DNA of 64,000 nucleotides from Aspergillus flavus (Eukaryota > Ascomycota > Eurotiomycetes > Eurotiales > Aspergillaceae), in the NCBI RefSeq assembly GCF_009017415.1, contig NC_092407.1, positions 4,712,001 through 4,776,000 of the forward strand, read 5' to 3'. Shown here in pieces: positions 34,982-49,497 of this stretch; within the stretch, counting starts at the first letter, position 1, and each line of letters begins with the position of its first letter. The notes under the pieces were generated by a model, which worked only from the letters and a program-made list of their open reading frames with translations, was not told the DNA's origin and did no database searches. The position numbers were made by a program, and so were the translations under genes.

Positions 34982-36080
34982 ATGGGTCGTCGTCGCCAGC
35001 AAGCCCTTGCCAAAAGTATACAATTCGCGCTCTTCCGAGATCCCAAGACCTTCCGCAAGACCTTGATTGGACGGATCATTGCATTCTTCAGCATATTTTA
35101 CCTAAAGCTTCTTCGATATGAGCCAGATGTGTTCCGAAAGCTGCGAAATGAGATCTGGGAGATCTCGGAGGAGCAATATAGAGCCTGCTTCTTGAGTGGA
35201 AAAGACAAGGCGCTTCCTCTACTCCCGATGGGAGATCTGGGCTTTTCTGGATCCGTATGCCCCATAAGCCCATGACAAGGTTTCCTTAGAAGGGATAGAT
35301 CGCGGTACTAACTCACCTTAGACATTCTTCAGCACATCCAACTCCGCATTCCTCGTCAAGAGCCTCCCCCGCCATTTCGAACATTCCTTCTTCCGCAATG
35401 ACCTCTTTCAACCCTACTATGAATACATAACTAGTCACCCCGACTCCATCCTTGTTTGGATTACGGATTACATCTATGCAGCGTACACATCACTGGGAAC
35501 CCTCGTGAAAACAACCCCAGCGCACCACATTATCATGGAGAACATGCTATGCGGGAAGGAGAAGGATCCAGCCGCTGAGAAGTGGGAGACCTACGACCTG
35601 AAACCAATTGACTATTTCTTTCCCGAGCGGGATCTAGTCCCCGATCCACTCGTCAGCCAAGAAACTTTGAGTCGACTGGCAGACGAGTTTCCAGATAAGA
35701 TTCGGCTGACTCAATCGGACTATGACGATATGAAGCGGATGATAGAGGCCGACACGGCATTTCTTGCGTCGGCGAATGCGGTGGATTACTCCTTGTTTCT
35801 GGTTCGCTTTCCGGCCTCCTCCAACCCCGATGTCATTGGGAAAAAGAGTAAGTGGCGTATTGGGTTAGCGTCCACGGATGGAAAGTGGAAGTATCGTGCG
35901 GTGCTGTTGGATTTCTTCTGGGCCAAACATAAGTTGCATGCACAGGCGATGACGGGAGTCATTCAGACGTTCAATGTCATCGGCCGTCAAGGGCCAATGA
36001 CCATTACCACGACGGCTGATGAGTATCGGGAGAAGTTCCTGGCTTTGATGGATTCCATCATGGAGGTTTATGAACCTTGA
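34982..36080 (+). CDS. Small phosphatidylinositol phosphate kinase (PIPK)-domain protein
   Basis: Two exons, 34982-35254 and 35322-36080, 343 codons. The sequence follows the PIPK fold: SGSTFFSTSNSAFLVKSL (Gly-rich loop region and ATP-binding Lys), HHIIMENMLCG, a motif with Asp in ANAVDYSLFLVRF (equivalent to the kinase DYSLL), then AVLLDFFWAKHK (the IID-like metal-binding Asp) and a final EYREKFLALM helix. These kinases phosphorylate phosphatidylinositol phosphates at membranes. This copy has only the catalytic domain and is much shorter than Mss4 or Fab1, so it belongs to the small fungal PIPK-like group whose activity is unproven. The N-terminus is basic (MGRRRQQALAKS). It is divergent from the arginyl-tRNA synthetase. 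The intron falls between SGS and TFF. Confidence 0.8.
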
Positions 36081-36582
36081 AGTCACTCCTCAGATTGCTC
36101 AGATTACTCGATCTGCCTACCTGTGTAAGGACAATAAGTCATCGTCTGATTCTTCAAATCATTGTTAGGACAACAGATCTGGCCCACGGTGCATGAATAG
36201 ACTTCCCATAGGGATCAGGTAGTATTTGAAAGGAAGTCGCATTTATTATAATTCTTCGAATCCATCATATCGCATTTTTACATGGGCCCGTACAGGTGTA
36301 TTGTAACGCTGAAGCTCTGCAAAAGAAACAACAAGAAAAGTGAGATCGTTTCAAATTCTAGGTATCGTGCGTACTTAAATGGTAGTGAGAACTGCTAGAC
36401 TGAGCACTTCATCTAAATCTATCGTCCCGACATGGTAAGGGATTTTTTCCGGGTCCAACACCAACATAGCATGGCATATCTCGAACATGAGTCTCCGCAC
36501 ATTGACCCGAGCTAACGTCGCAACGGGAAGACGCGCATTTTATCCGTTATATAAGCTATCAAGCACAAACAGGCAGAAATTC
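36081..36582. other. 3' flanks of PIPK-like gene and cytochrome b5 reductase
   Basis: Convergent 3' regions, about 0.5 kb; no gene seen. Confidence 0.6.
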
Positions 36583-37601
36583 TTAGAAGCAGAACACCTG
36601 GTCCTCGAGCTTGCTGACAGGGCGAGCCTTGGTGTATCCAAGAGACTCGGTCGCCTTCTTCATGGCGCTGATCATGGGAGGGGGGCCGCACAGCATGATC
36701 TTGATGTCCTGGGCCGGAGCAGGGAGGCGCTCCTTGATCATGTCAGGAGTAACGAATCCAACACCACCGGTCCAGCCCTCAGGGGGGTTGTTAAGCACAT
36801 AGTAGACACGGAAGCCGTCATCCTCCTTGACGAGCTGCTCCAGTTCTTCCTTCAGCAGGATATCCTCGGGGTTGACGTTGGCAAAGATCAGGTCCACCTG
36901 GGTGGTGTCATTACCACCGTTGCGGGGGCGGTTGCGGATGATGGCCTTGATGATCTGCAGCATGGGGGTGATACCGGTTCCTCCGGCGATCATACCAATG
37001 TGACGGCACATGTTCGGGGTGTACACCATGGCACCCTTGGGGCCGCGCACCTTCATGTTGTCGCCGATCTTCAGGGTGGTCAGGTACTTGGAGATGTTAC
37101 CCTGAGGGTAGGCCTTGACGAGGAGATCAAAGTATCCAGCCTCATTGTCGGAGGAGATGGGGGTGTAAGAGCGCACAACCTCCTTGGGCTGGCCTTCAAT
37201 GGTAGCGGCGAGAGAGATGTGTTGACCGATGGGCAGACCCAAGATGTCGGTGGGGCGAGGCAGGGCAAAGCGATAGATAGCGACGTTGTGAGAGATCTCA
37301 TTCTTCTCCTTCAAGACAAAGTTCTGGAACTCGGTAGGGTTCAGGACCTTTCTGGGTTCTGGTTCAATCACGCGGTCAGCACGATCATATGATGCGAATT
37401 GAGGTATCGCCGAGGTTTCCGAAGAAAGACATACTACCACTACCACCGAGAAACTTCGCGCCGACCAAGACAGCGAAAATGGCTGTGCCAACCACCAGGA
37501 GGGCGGAGGTCAAGTTCTCCGAAGCAAAGGCACTGTGGATGGCGGCCAAAGTTAGTCATTGCGCATTAAGCGACCGCCGGGGAACTGGACACAAACCTCA
37601 T
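36583..37601 (-). CDS. CBR1: NADH-cytochrome b5 reductase
   Basis: Three exons on the minus strand: 37601-37597 (only ATGAG), 37532-37435 and 37358-36583, 292 codons. The N-terminus [24 protein letters not shown] is a membrane anchor. Then come [14 protein letters not shown], the FAD-binding RSYTPISSD and GPKGAMVY, the NADH-binding [14 protein letters not shown] and LCGPPPM, and the C-terminal DQVFCF. This is the microsomal or outer mitochondrial membrane flavoprotein that reduces cytochrome b5 for fatty acid desaturation and sterol synthesis. The anchor is split over tiny exon 1 and exon 2. A longer minus-strand frame without splicing exists but replaces the anchor with an atypical sequence. 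The join at 37435/37358 (GSGK/PRKV) uses a GTATGT donor. Confidence 0.94.
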
Positions 37602-38373
37602 GTTGACAATTCCTCCAGCAATCCCTGGGTATTGGAATAGTAAGAGATACAAATGTCGAGAAGGGAGGACAAAGATGGGGGAGAGAGTGAGGAGGGAGAA
37701 GAGGGAAAAGACGCGGAAGATAACAAAATAGCGGAAAGATTTAGGATGGGTCGCCGTACGGGGCCGTTACCGGCGAGGTACCCGAGGCAGGCACAATAGA
37801 TCGGCAGATCATCGTTTTCTTTGTTCGATGGGTACGGTAACTTTACGGTATTGTTGACTGATCGGTTGAACTTCTCACAGGGAAATCACGGGGAGACAAG
37901 CAGTGTTGACGCCGAGGGCTCGGACAGTCATGTGTGCGGGGATCTCTCATATATTCCTAGTAATCGACATGTAATTGCCTCAAGAAGACCATTCACCATC
38001 TTCCAATGGCTTCTAATTCGGGGACACGGTACAAGAGAGTCACGCTGAATGTAGCCTGCGGTGTAAGATGGATACATTTGATCATGGTCTGATCTAAGTA
38101 AGCATATACAGTCATACGAGTCCACCCATCATAGTCCAAGAACCAATCCGAGTAGAACAATCAAGTCCCTGTTGGGGGCTTTTGCTTTTCTGGGGTAAAG
38201 ATTCCCGATGCCAATAACCCATGTATGCCTCAGGTTACCTTCGAATGGAGACTTTTACTCTTCTTGCCCTTCCCGATCCAGAATTCCGATCCGTCCCTCC
38301 AAATTCTTTGCGTTCCATAGACAATCCACCCTAATAGACTCTTATCTTAGTGAATCCTTAAGTTCTTATAACC
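37602..38373. other. Divergent promoter of CBR1 and the DUF3605 gene
   Basis: About 0.77 kb; no gene seen. The minus-strand half is purine-rich with GA repeats near 37660-37720. Confidence 0.55.
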
Positions 38374-39236
38374 ATGACCCGCGAAGAGGCACCACCAGCC
38401 TTTAACCTCACCGACATCGATCGTCAGGTTCTCGCTCAGACCGACGAGGAATTCGTCCTCCATGACTGGGAAGATCTCAAAGCGATCATCGGTATGTCCT
38501 ATCGTTTTTATCTTTTGATATTTAAAAAATCATAAAAATAAACATGAAGAGAAAAACAACCCCCTCTATCAATCAAACTTCCCCTCACGCTTCATCTCCA
38601 TTCCCCTCCTCATAACTCCGCACTCCTAACCTTCTATTATCCCCCCACCACATACTCACCCTCAAACCAGCCCGGAACGATCTCGGAATTCTAAAGCGGA
38701 AACCCTCCGATCTCAAACGCTACCTCGCCTGGACAGCAGACATCAAAGCCCAATATGGCACAATCACAAACTACATCTGTCAACGCCGTTTAGGCTGGCA
38801 CCTCCCAGACCCTGACACCACTACCACTGGCGGCGCCACAACAGACAGTGGGGCAGTTTTCCCCTTCAAAAACCCGACCCCCTTTGCCGACCCCGCCGAC
38901 TACAAGATTCTCCGCAACGACTGGCCCTACGGCGTCACCCCAGACATCAACCACCTCGTCGTGTGGCTACGGACTCCTGTCCCCGTGAAGCCGGAAAACG
39001 GGGACGTGACCGATGAGTCCCGCGCGCTGATTGAGGATTTCGTGCAGCGCACTTTTGTGGCGCGGCTTGCGCAGGAGGGGAAGAGGTTTGCGGATCCGAA
39101 GGAGCATGTCCTCTGGTTTAAGAATTGGACTGCGTTGCAGAGTGTGCGGAGCTTGGAGCATATGCATGTTCTTGTTAGGGGGGTTCCTGAGCATATTTTG
39201 CGGGAGTGGACTGGGGAGGAACTTTTGAAGAATTAG
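38374..39236 (+). CDS. DUF3605 protein (N-acetylglucosamine-induced protein 1 / GIG1-like)
   Basis: Two exons, 38374-38491 and 38671-39236, 227 codons; the 179-base intron is long for this window. The protein begins MTREEAPPAFNLTDIDRQVL and contains the family blocks FVLHDWEDLKAII, RNDLGILKRKPSDLKRYLAW, PYGVTPDINHLVVWL and HVLWFKNWTALQSVRSLEHMHVLVRG. These match DUF3605, named after the Candida GIG1 protein induced by N-acetylglucosamine. The biochemical role is not established. No signal or membrane segment is visible. It is followed by an AT-rich 3' flank. Confidence 0.85.
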
Positions 39237-40007
39237 GGTTTCTTTTTGACTGCTGGATCTACAGATTGGAGGTTAGATATAGATTGGATTTGGCATTGAG
39301 AGACTAATAGATGCTTTGCAACACTGGAGAAATTAATCGTTGTTTCATTTACTTCTGTGTAGTTTGTGTGGTGGTGGGAGTGTGGACGTGCCAATAGTCC
39401 CCGTTAAGTGGTAAAATATATATTTCAACCTTGAATAAAGGCATCACACAGCTGGCCTCCTGATTTTCAACAGCCAGAAAAAAATAAAAAATTAAAATAA
39501 AATAAATAAATAAATAAAAAAAATAAAGATAAATACGAATATACGACTCAAAAAAAGGTCAGAGAGATAGAAAGGTACTAGTTAACAACCATCACTCAAA
39601 TTAGTACATATGACGCATTATCACTAGGGGTTTTAGCTCCAAGATATCGGTGACAACTGATACGCGAAGACCCAGATCACCAGCTCACACGTAGAGACGG
39701 GAATACTAAATCTACGTATACGTCTCAGATAAGAGCAAAAGTCTAAAGGCGCAGCGAAATACATCAAGCCATCAAGACGTTAAACCATTCACTATTGGGA
39801 ATCTTAAAGCAAGAGCCCGACGATTCAATAAAAATACAGAGAAAGGGGTCAAGAAAACCTTCCATATAACAAAGGAAGCGATATAATTAGAAGAAAAGCG
39901 ATAAATAGAAAAATTGCCCGTCATAATACGCCTGCTACCCTGTTTCCTGACAACGGAGTAGTAAAGACACGTGAATCCATTAAGGAGGACCTCTCCACCT
40001 ACTCCTC
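39237..40007. other. 3' flank with AT-rich simple sequence
   Basis: Convergent 3' region between the DUF3605 gene and SMC3. A low-complexity run of AAAT/AAATA units lies at about 39477-39530. No gene seen. Confidence 0.55.
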
Positions 40008-43857
<3,850 letters not shown>

Positions 43858-44045
43858 GTTGACAAGGCGCGCGCGACACGGGAAGTTATGGCAGGCACAA
43901 CAACCAGATCATCACGCGACCGACGGTGGAAATCAGGAGCCGATGCCCTGACGGCGAGTAGCAAGGGCGGACTACAGTGGGTGTAGGAGTCCGAGGCGCT
44001 GGAGCACGGAGTTGACAGTTGCTTGATTACAGTACTTGCGACGGC

Positions 44046-44051
44046 ACGCGT
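44046..44051. promoter_or_regulatory. ACGCGT (MCB-type) element between SMC3 and RIO1
   Basis: Perfect MluI cell-cycle box in the shared divergent promoter, 189 bases from the SMC3 start codon and 178 from that of RIO1. MBF-type factors use this site for G1/S genes, including cohesin genes in yeasts. Similar GCGCG words lie nearby at about 43867-43875 and 44079-44085. Confidence 0.5.
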
Positions 44052-44228
44052 GGCTGATCGCTTTGCCTTCTTTTCCCTACGCGCGTGCGGCCCGCGGGGT
44101 TCTGCCGGGCGGTGAGCGCACAAGGTCCACACTTAATCGAATATATCAGCGACTTTTTTTTTCTCGCCGATTTCAGCGCCCACGATCGAGTCGATTTGCC
44201 ACCTTTTTTCTCAGATTTCAATCTCGTC

Positions 44229-45929
44229 ATGGCGTCGACGGATCCAAGTGCCCAGGCTCCTGGTCTGGCTGATGGTTTAACACCTTCGCATACCTACGTC
44301 CCGAACCAAGGATATCTCAATGAAGATGGCACTACCCCCACTATAGCGGGGCAAGATCCTGCGCTGCAGGAGGACGAGGAGGACGAAGAAGAGGAATACT
44401 ACGATGATATCTTCGAAGAAGATGACCTAGAGGCAGAGAACATTACCTCCTCGAACCCCGCCGACCTAACGAAGGCCTACAACCGCCAGCGCAAAACGAA
44501 CGAACTCGCCGCCGACCCGAATGCTCCCAAGTGGACTTACCCGAAGTCCAATACGCAAAAGCCAAGCATCAACACCCGTGCATCAGTTGACGACCAGATC
44601 AAGTCGTTGACTCGCCATGCCGCGAAGCTCAAACTTGATGATCAGCAGTCCGGATTGGCGGCTCGGGGTGACCGCGGTAACGACCGAGCCGATAGAGCAA
44701 CTTCGGAGCAGGTGTTGGATCCCCGTACACGAATGCTTCTGCTGCAGATGATCAACCGCAATATCGTTTCCGAGATTCACGGATGTTTATCAACGGGTAA
44801 AGAAGCTAACGTATACTACTCTATGTTGTTCCCGGATGAGGAGGATGCCAGCCCCATTCACCGGGCAATCAAAGTCTACAAGACCAGTATTTTGGTCTTC
44901 AAAGACAGAGATAAGTACGTCACTGGCGAGTTCAGATTCAGACAAGGCTACAGCAAGAGCAACAACCGGGCGATGGTGAAACTATGGGCCGAGAAGGAAA
45001 TGCGCAACCTCCGAAGAATCCATGCGGCCGGAATTCCTTGCCCAGAGCCGGTCTACCTGCGACTTCATGTCCTCGTCATGGCATTCCTCGGTAACTCCAA
45101 GGGAATTGCATCGCCTCGTCTCAAGGACGTCGAATTCGATATCCCCAACCCCGAGACCCGCTGGCGTGAGCTCTACATCGATCTACTTGGCTACATGCGC
45201 GTGATGTACCAGACATGTCGCCTGGTTCACGCAGATCTGAGCGAGTACAACATGCTTTACCACAAGAAAAAGCTCCATATCATCGATGTCAGTCAGAGTG
45301 TCGAGCATGACCACCCTCGGAGTCTTGAATTCCTGCGTATGGATATCAAGAACATCAGCGACTTTTTCCGTCGTAAATCCGTCGATGTCTTGCCTGAGCG
45401 GATGGTTTTCGAGTATATCATTACAGCCGAAGGCCCAGCCACTGTGGACCAGAGCGAAGAAATGCAAGAAGCCATTGAAAAGCTCTTTGTGGCTCGAGCC
45501 GAGATGCCAGACGAGGAACTAGACACTGCCGTCTTCCGTCAACAGTATATCCCCCAAACACTGGAACAGGTTTATGATATCGAGCGTGATGCCGAGAAAG
45601 TACATGCGGGTGAAGGTGAAGACCTCGTCTACCGGGATCTTCTCGCCAGTGGCAAATCCGCTAAGCAACCTGACGACGCGGAGAGTGATGCGGGCTCTGA
45701 TGTGAGTGGCGGAGTCTCCGTAGAAGGTTCTGGGTCGGACGAAGATGACGACGAAGAAAAGGATCCCTTTGACAAGGGGGTCCCGCGCGGGAAGCGTTTC
45801 GTTGACAAAGACACCAAGCGCGATCACAAGCAGAAGGTGAAGGAGGAGAAGCGTGAAAAACGTGCGAACAAGATGCCAAAGCACATGAAGAAACGCCTGG
45901 TGTCTACTTCTTCACGAAAGAAGAAATAA
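44229..45929 (+). CDS. RIO1: RIO1 atypical protein kinase (40S maturation)
   Basis: A single exon of 566 codons from the ATG at 44229 (MASTDPSAQ). The frame is open further 5' but that part is leader. The N-terminal 150 residues are acidic and low complexity (DEEDEEEEYYDDIFEEDDLEAEN). The RIO kinase domain has the ATP loop STGKEANVYY, the Lys in IKVYKTS, the catalytic VHADLSEYNML and the metal-binding IIDVSQSV. These variants distinguish RIO1 from RIO2. The C-terminus is acidic, then strongly basic (KRDHKQKVKEEKREKRANK, KKRLVSTSSRKKK), resembling a nuclear/ribosome-binding tail. It acts on the late 20S pre-rRNA particle in the cytoplasm. It shares a promoter with SMC3 and is convergent with ATG17. 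Confidence 0.96.
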   Translation: MASTDPSAQAPGLADGLTPSHTYVPNQGYLNEDGTTPTIAGQDPALQEDEEDEEEEYYDDIFEEDDLEAENITSSNPADLTKAYNRQRKTNELAADPNAPKWTYPKSNTQKPSINTRASVDDQIKSLTRHAAKLKLDDQQSGLAARGDRGNDRADRATSEQVLDPRTRMLLLQMINRNIVSEIHGCLSTGKEANVYYSMLFPDEEDASPIHRAIKVYKTSILVFKDRDKYVTGEFRFRQGYSKSNNRAMVKLWAEKEMRNLRRIHAAGIPCPEPVYLRLHVLVMAFLGNSKGIASPRLKDVEFDIPNPETRWRELYIDLLGYMRVMYQTCRLVHADLSEYNMLYHKKKLHIIDVSQSVEHDHPRSLEFLRMDIKNISDFFRRKSVDVLPERMVFEYIITAEGPATVDQSEEMQEAIEKLFVARAEMPDEELDTAVFRQQYIPQTLEQVYDIERDAEKVHAGEGEDLVYRDLLASGKSAKQPDDAESDAGSDVSGGVSVEGSGSDEDDDEEKDPFDKGVPRGKRFVDKDTKRDHKQKVKEEKREKRANKMPKHMKKRLVSTSSRKKK

Positions 45930-46490
45930 ATGTGATTTCGCTTCGTTACTTTCTATCTGGGTTCAACAAAAGTTTCAGCATTGTTACGGGCTTAGGACGG
46001 GGTTTTATTGCGCACGATCTCATGAGATTTATGACCGGATTTTTTGATGGATAGAAATAATGGTTCGACGCATATATAGGGACCATCACACGAGCATATA
46101 GATTTGCAAAGACAATAAAAAAAAAGAATTAAAGCGTTCCATGACCTATCAGAGCTCTCTTTGAACCTCATATCTTCCACCCCCATCATCACATCTCCGT
46201 ACCAATCGGCGCTTACATCGCAAACGTGGAGTATGCGTCCGTGGTGGCTATGGAGTGAAGGGGTTGGCGTGTTTATCGGACTAGGACTAAGCCTGCTTTT
46301 GGAATTCATCATCTAGATCATGTAGAGGCATCAGAATACCAACCCAAAACATTAACGCTGCCTTTGAGCTCAAGCATGGTCGGCTAGGCGCACATCTTTG
46401 CCTGGGTTATTTAAAAGGTACCATCTCAACACTGAGGCTGTAACGAGGGAACGAAAATGGCTAGCTATCTAAGCATGATATAACTTGTGA
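45930..46490. other. Convergent 3' region of RIO1 and ATG17
   Basis: About 0.56 kb. A minus-strand frame at 45992-46312 has no family features and is probably chance. Confidence 0.6.
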
Positions 46491-48143
46491 TCAGGGAAGA
46501 TGTCGCATCCGGGCATTGAATCGGGCGATAGCTTCCTCAACCAGGGCCTTTGGGAGTTCTGGAATGACTTCACCATCTTCCCCAACATCCCCCGAGGAAA
46601 CAGCCCGGGCTTCTTGTATGGGCTCGGCTGCTGGGGCGTCTTGGTCAGGGGGCTCCGCAGCTATGCCTTTTAGGTTGCCACCCGATATACGACGGAACTC
46701 TATCCGCATTGGCTCTCGGCCAATCCCAGGCCAGATATCGGACGGGAGATAGTCCCCTTGCTCTACACGGAATGTCTCGCGGGCGTTCACGTCTTCCTCG
46801 TACAACTGATCGAGCTTTTGTTTGGCGTCGCGAAGAACTTTCTCTACTCGGTGCCGCACTTGCCGTCGGCGCGCAACTTCGAGGATAAGCCCGTCGTACG
46901 CTTCCAGGAAGCCGTCATACAGTGTGTTGAGGTCCGACAGATCGGCTAAGCCACTCTGTATTTGCTCGTACTCCTCGTGCCAGACACGAGTAAAGCTGTG
47001 CGCCTCAGCTATATACCCCGATAACCGGGTCGAGGCGAGTGTTGACAAGTGTTTGAAGACACTTGTAGTTGCGTTGTATACCGACAGGACACTATCCCGC
47101 TGGGCTAAAACATTTTCCAACACCGTCTCCATCTCGCCGATCCGGTCTTGAATTTCCATGACCACATCCTCCGCCTCGGCCGCATCTTTGATTAGCACGC
47201 TTACCATTTCTTGATATTCCGAGTTACTTAGCGGGTCAAGTGGGGCGTTCAAGTTGGCGTTGATGCCTTCCTCGATATTGGGACCAACACGCCCGTTGAC
47301 ATGCACCGTAGCGGGCACATCACCAGTAATGGATCGGGCAGCTGCCCCCCCACCTTCCGTGTGCTTGACCGCAGTCACACAGAGGTCAAAGTGACGGACT
47401 AACGACTCAAGCAGGTTAGCCATTTCCTGGGCATGCATCTCGAGGGAATGCAGCATGGATGGAATTGACGAGAGAGACGGCAAGCTATCGTTGGATGTTG
47501 ATGGAGATGACGAAGAGGCGGATGTTCGGGACGACGCGAGCTGAGTCGCTGCCCGGTAATTGCCGAGTGCTTCTTTGATAGACTGCAACTCATCGTCAAA
47601 AGCGCGATTAGACGATTCTAGGTCCGCCTGAGCGGCGTTGGTCCGATCGATTGAGCGTTTCAAGGTTGTATGTAGCTCTCCCACCCCACGCTCATCCACA
47701 AAGTCGTGTAAGGTTTTGGATTCTTCACCTTCTGGGCGAAATGATGCATGGACAATGGTGTCTCGCAACAAATCTAACGTCTTTCTCAGTCTCGCGTCCG
47801 CAACATCGAGGCTCTTCAGCACGGTAGCGAACTCTGACCGGCCGCGCAGGGAGACCTCCTGAACCTCGGTACGGACACTATACAGAAGGCGTAACTGATT
47901 ATTCAGCCCCCGGCGAAGGAAGCCTGTTCGCGCTGAGACTACAACACTCTCTTCCAATGCGGAGCGAGCGGCCGTGACGATCTCATTTGCACGCCAGACG
48001 TGATTGATGGATGACAGAGAGCGTTTCGCCGCAACCAAATGCGAGATGAGTGTCTCTAGCTGAGGCATTGAGTTCTCCTGTCCCGGGGAGGGATTCAGAT
48101 CAGAAGCATTATTGGATATCGCGGATGACTCTGAGTCTGACAT
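46491..48143 (-). CDS. ATG17: Autophagy scaffold protein Atg17
   Basis: A single exon of 550 codons on the minus strand. The protein is almost wholly helical, with the family blocks LETLISHLVAAKRSLSSINHV near the start, RLLYSVRTEVQEVSLRGRSEFATVLKSLD, TLHDFVDERGV, SLEMHAQEMANLLESLVRHFDLC and the C-terminal VEQGDYLPSDIWPGIGREP. Atg17 forms an S-shaped dimer that gathers Atg13 and Atg1 at the phagophore assembly site during starvation. Ser-rich linkers (about 210-235) and Pro/Ala-rich stretches near the C-terminus are disordered. No intron is needed. It is divergent from sconB across 1.35 kb. Confidence 0.93.
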   Translation of the reverse strand: MSDSESSAISNNASDLNPSPGQENSMPQLETLISHLVAAKRSLSSINHVWRANEIVTAARSALEESVVVSARTGFLRRGLNNQLRLLYSVRTEVQEVSLRGRSEFATVLKSLDVADARLRKTLDLLRDTIVHASFRPEGEESKTLHDFVDERGVGELHTTLKRSIDRTNAAQADLESSNRAFDDELQSIKEALGNYRAATQLASSRTSASSSSPSTSNDSLPSLSSIPSMLHSLEMHAQEMANLLESLVRHFDLCVTAVKHTEGGGAAARSITGDVPATVHVNGRVGPNIEEGINANLNAPLDPLSNSEYQEMVSVLIKDAAEAEDVVMEIQDRIGEMETVLENVLAQRDSVLSVYNATTSVFKHLSTLASTRLSGYIAEAHSFTRVWHEEYEQIQSGLADLSDLNTLYDGFLEAYDGLILEVARRRQVRHRVEKVLRDAKQKLDQLYEEDVNARETFRVEQGDYLPSDIWPGIGREPMRIEFRRISGGNLKGIAAEPPDQDAPAAEPIQEARAVSSGDVGEDGEVIPELPKALVEEAIARFNARMRHLP

Positions 48144-49497
48144 GGTCGAGGACGTTCCAGATCAATCCGTCGAGCAAACAAATGATTGGAAAATGCCGCA
48201 ACTGATTTGCATAAGATAATTTACCGACGAGGTTGAGCGTCCAATGAATGGTCTGCACAACACTGCGAGCGGCCGAGCGACCGGCCAGGAGCAGAGGAAT
48301 ACAGAGGAACAGGGAATCTGGCGTGAGAACTGCGTAGACTTAGGCCATCATCACTCCATTGGAGAGGCCAAGCAACGTTTATCCCTTCCTAAACAACTAA
48401 TGGTTTCGACTATCAATTGCAAGACTAACAGGGACTAGTGTGATTTGAATTCAAGCGGTGAGACGACCAAATCGAAATTGAGTCTCAGGTAGCCTTCGTG
48501 ATGGAAGGACTGCCTGATCCTGCCGCGTTCTGAAGCCGAGATGATGATGTGATGTTTCAACGACACCACGTTTCTAGTAATCTCGCCACGAAATGGGATA
48601 GTAAAAATGAGGTGATGAGGCTGTTTTCGGTACGAACTTAAGCGACTATCACAAGAGGCAAAAAATTAATCATTGAGAAATTAGTACATGTGTAGATCTG
48701 GGTGAGCAATGGTTGGTCAGAAGCACGAAGGCCCAATGGTGGAACTGAGTGTAGTATGAGTAGAGTATGTCGTTGCGGGCACCCAACCCACTGGGGAATT
48801 TAGCGCCAAGCAATGGATCCAAGAATAGCGCAAAACAGAGTCAGAGTAGCTTCTGAAAATTCTGGGGGATCCGCAATAAGGGCGGACAATGGCGACGAAT
48901 TGTGCAACACAGAAGCAGTTCGTCGTCTTCTGGCGGGTCGAGATGTTGTGCTGATGCGACTAAGACCGTGTATGGCGCAATCGGCATCACGTGAGGATTA
49001 CCGCAAGGGGACTAGCGCAGCACGATACGCAGGATTGTGCTTGCGTGATCGAAGGAGGGCCAACAAGGTAGTCGATGTACAAGTACGATGTGTCTTCGTC
49101 TTCTCCTTCACCCCTGATATCTTTTCTTTCGGGCGCATCCTTCTGCACGTGTTTCGAATTTGGCTGGACCATTGAAGACAGAAAGAAGAAGACCCTACTC
49201 CTCTCTTCCATACACCCTCTCTCTGTCGCTTTCGCTTTCCCCATCCCCGCCTATCAACCACTAAATCTCCTTATCGCACGACCTATCAATCCCCGACGGT
49301 CGCCACTGTCACTCCCCTATCGGCGCACAACCAGATACCGCAGTATTGACTTTAGACTTCAACAAACCTTGAAGAAGGTAGTCGCTGGCGTGATATTTCG
49401 TCGTCTTCTCGATTTTCTCAAGGTTCTTTATTACCTTCTCGGGACGACTGCTACCACGGTAGCGCGCGGGCGGTAGGAACCTCGTTCCAGTCACACG
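48144..49497. other. Divergent promoter and leader region of ATG17 and sconB
   Basis: About 1.35 kb. The last 400 bases are pyrimidine-rich like a long fungal 5' leader. A CACGTG hexamer at 48988-48993 is the kind of site bound by bHLH/bZIP factors of sulfur regulation. Open frames at 48813-49175 and 49075-49476 have no family match and could be chance or upstream reading frames. Confidence 0.5.

Noticed and set aside
36487..37392. Plus-strand frame opposite cytochrome b5 reductase (301 codons)
   Set aside because: Antisense shadow with Leu/Val/Gly/Asp-biased composition.
45992..46312. Minus-strand frame between RIO1 and ATG17
   Set aside because: Sits in a convergent 3' region, no motif, no promoter or splice support.
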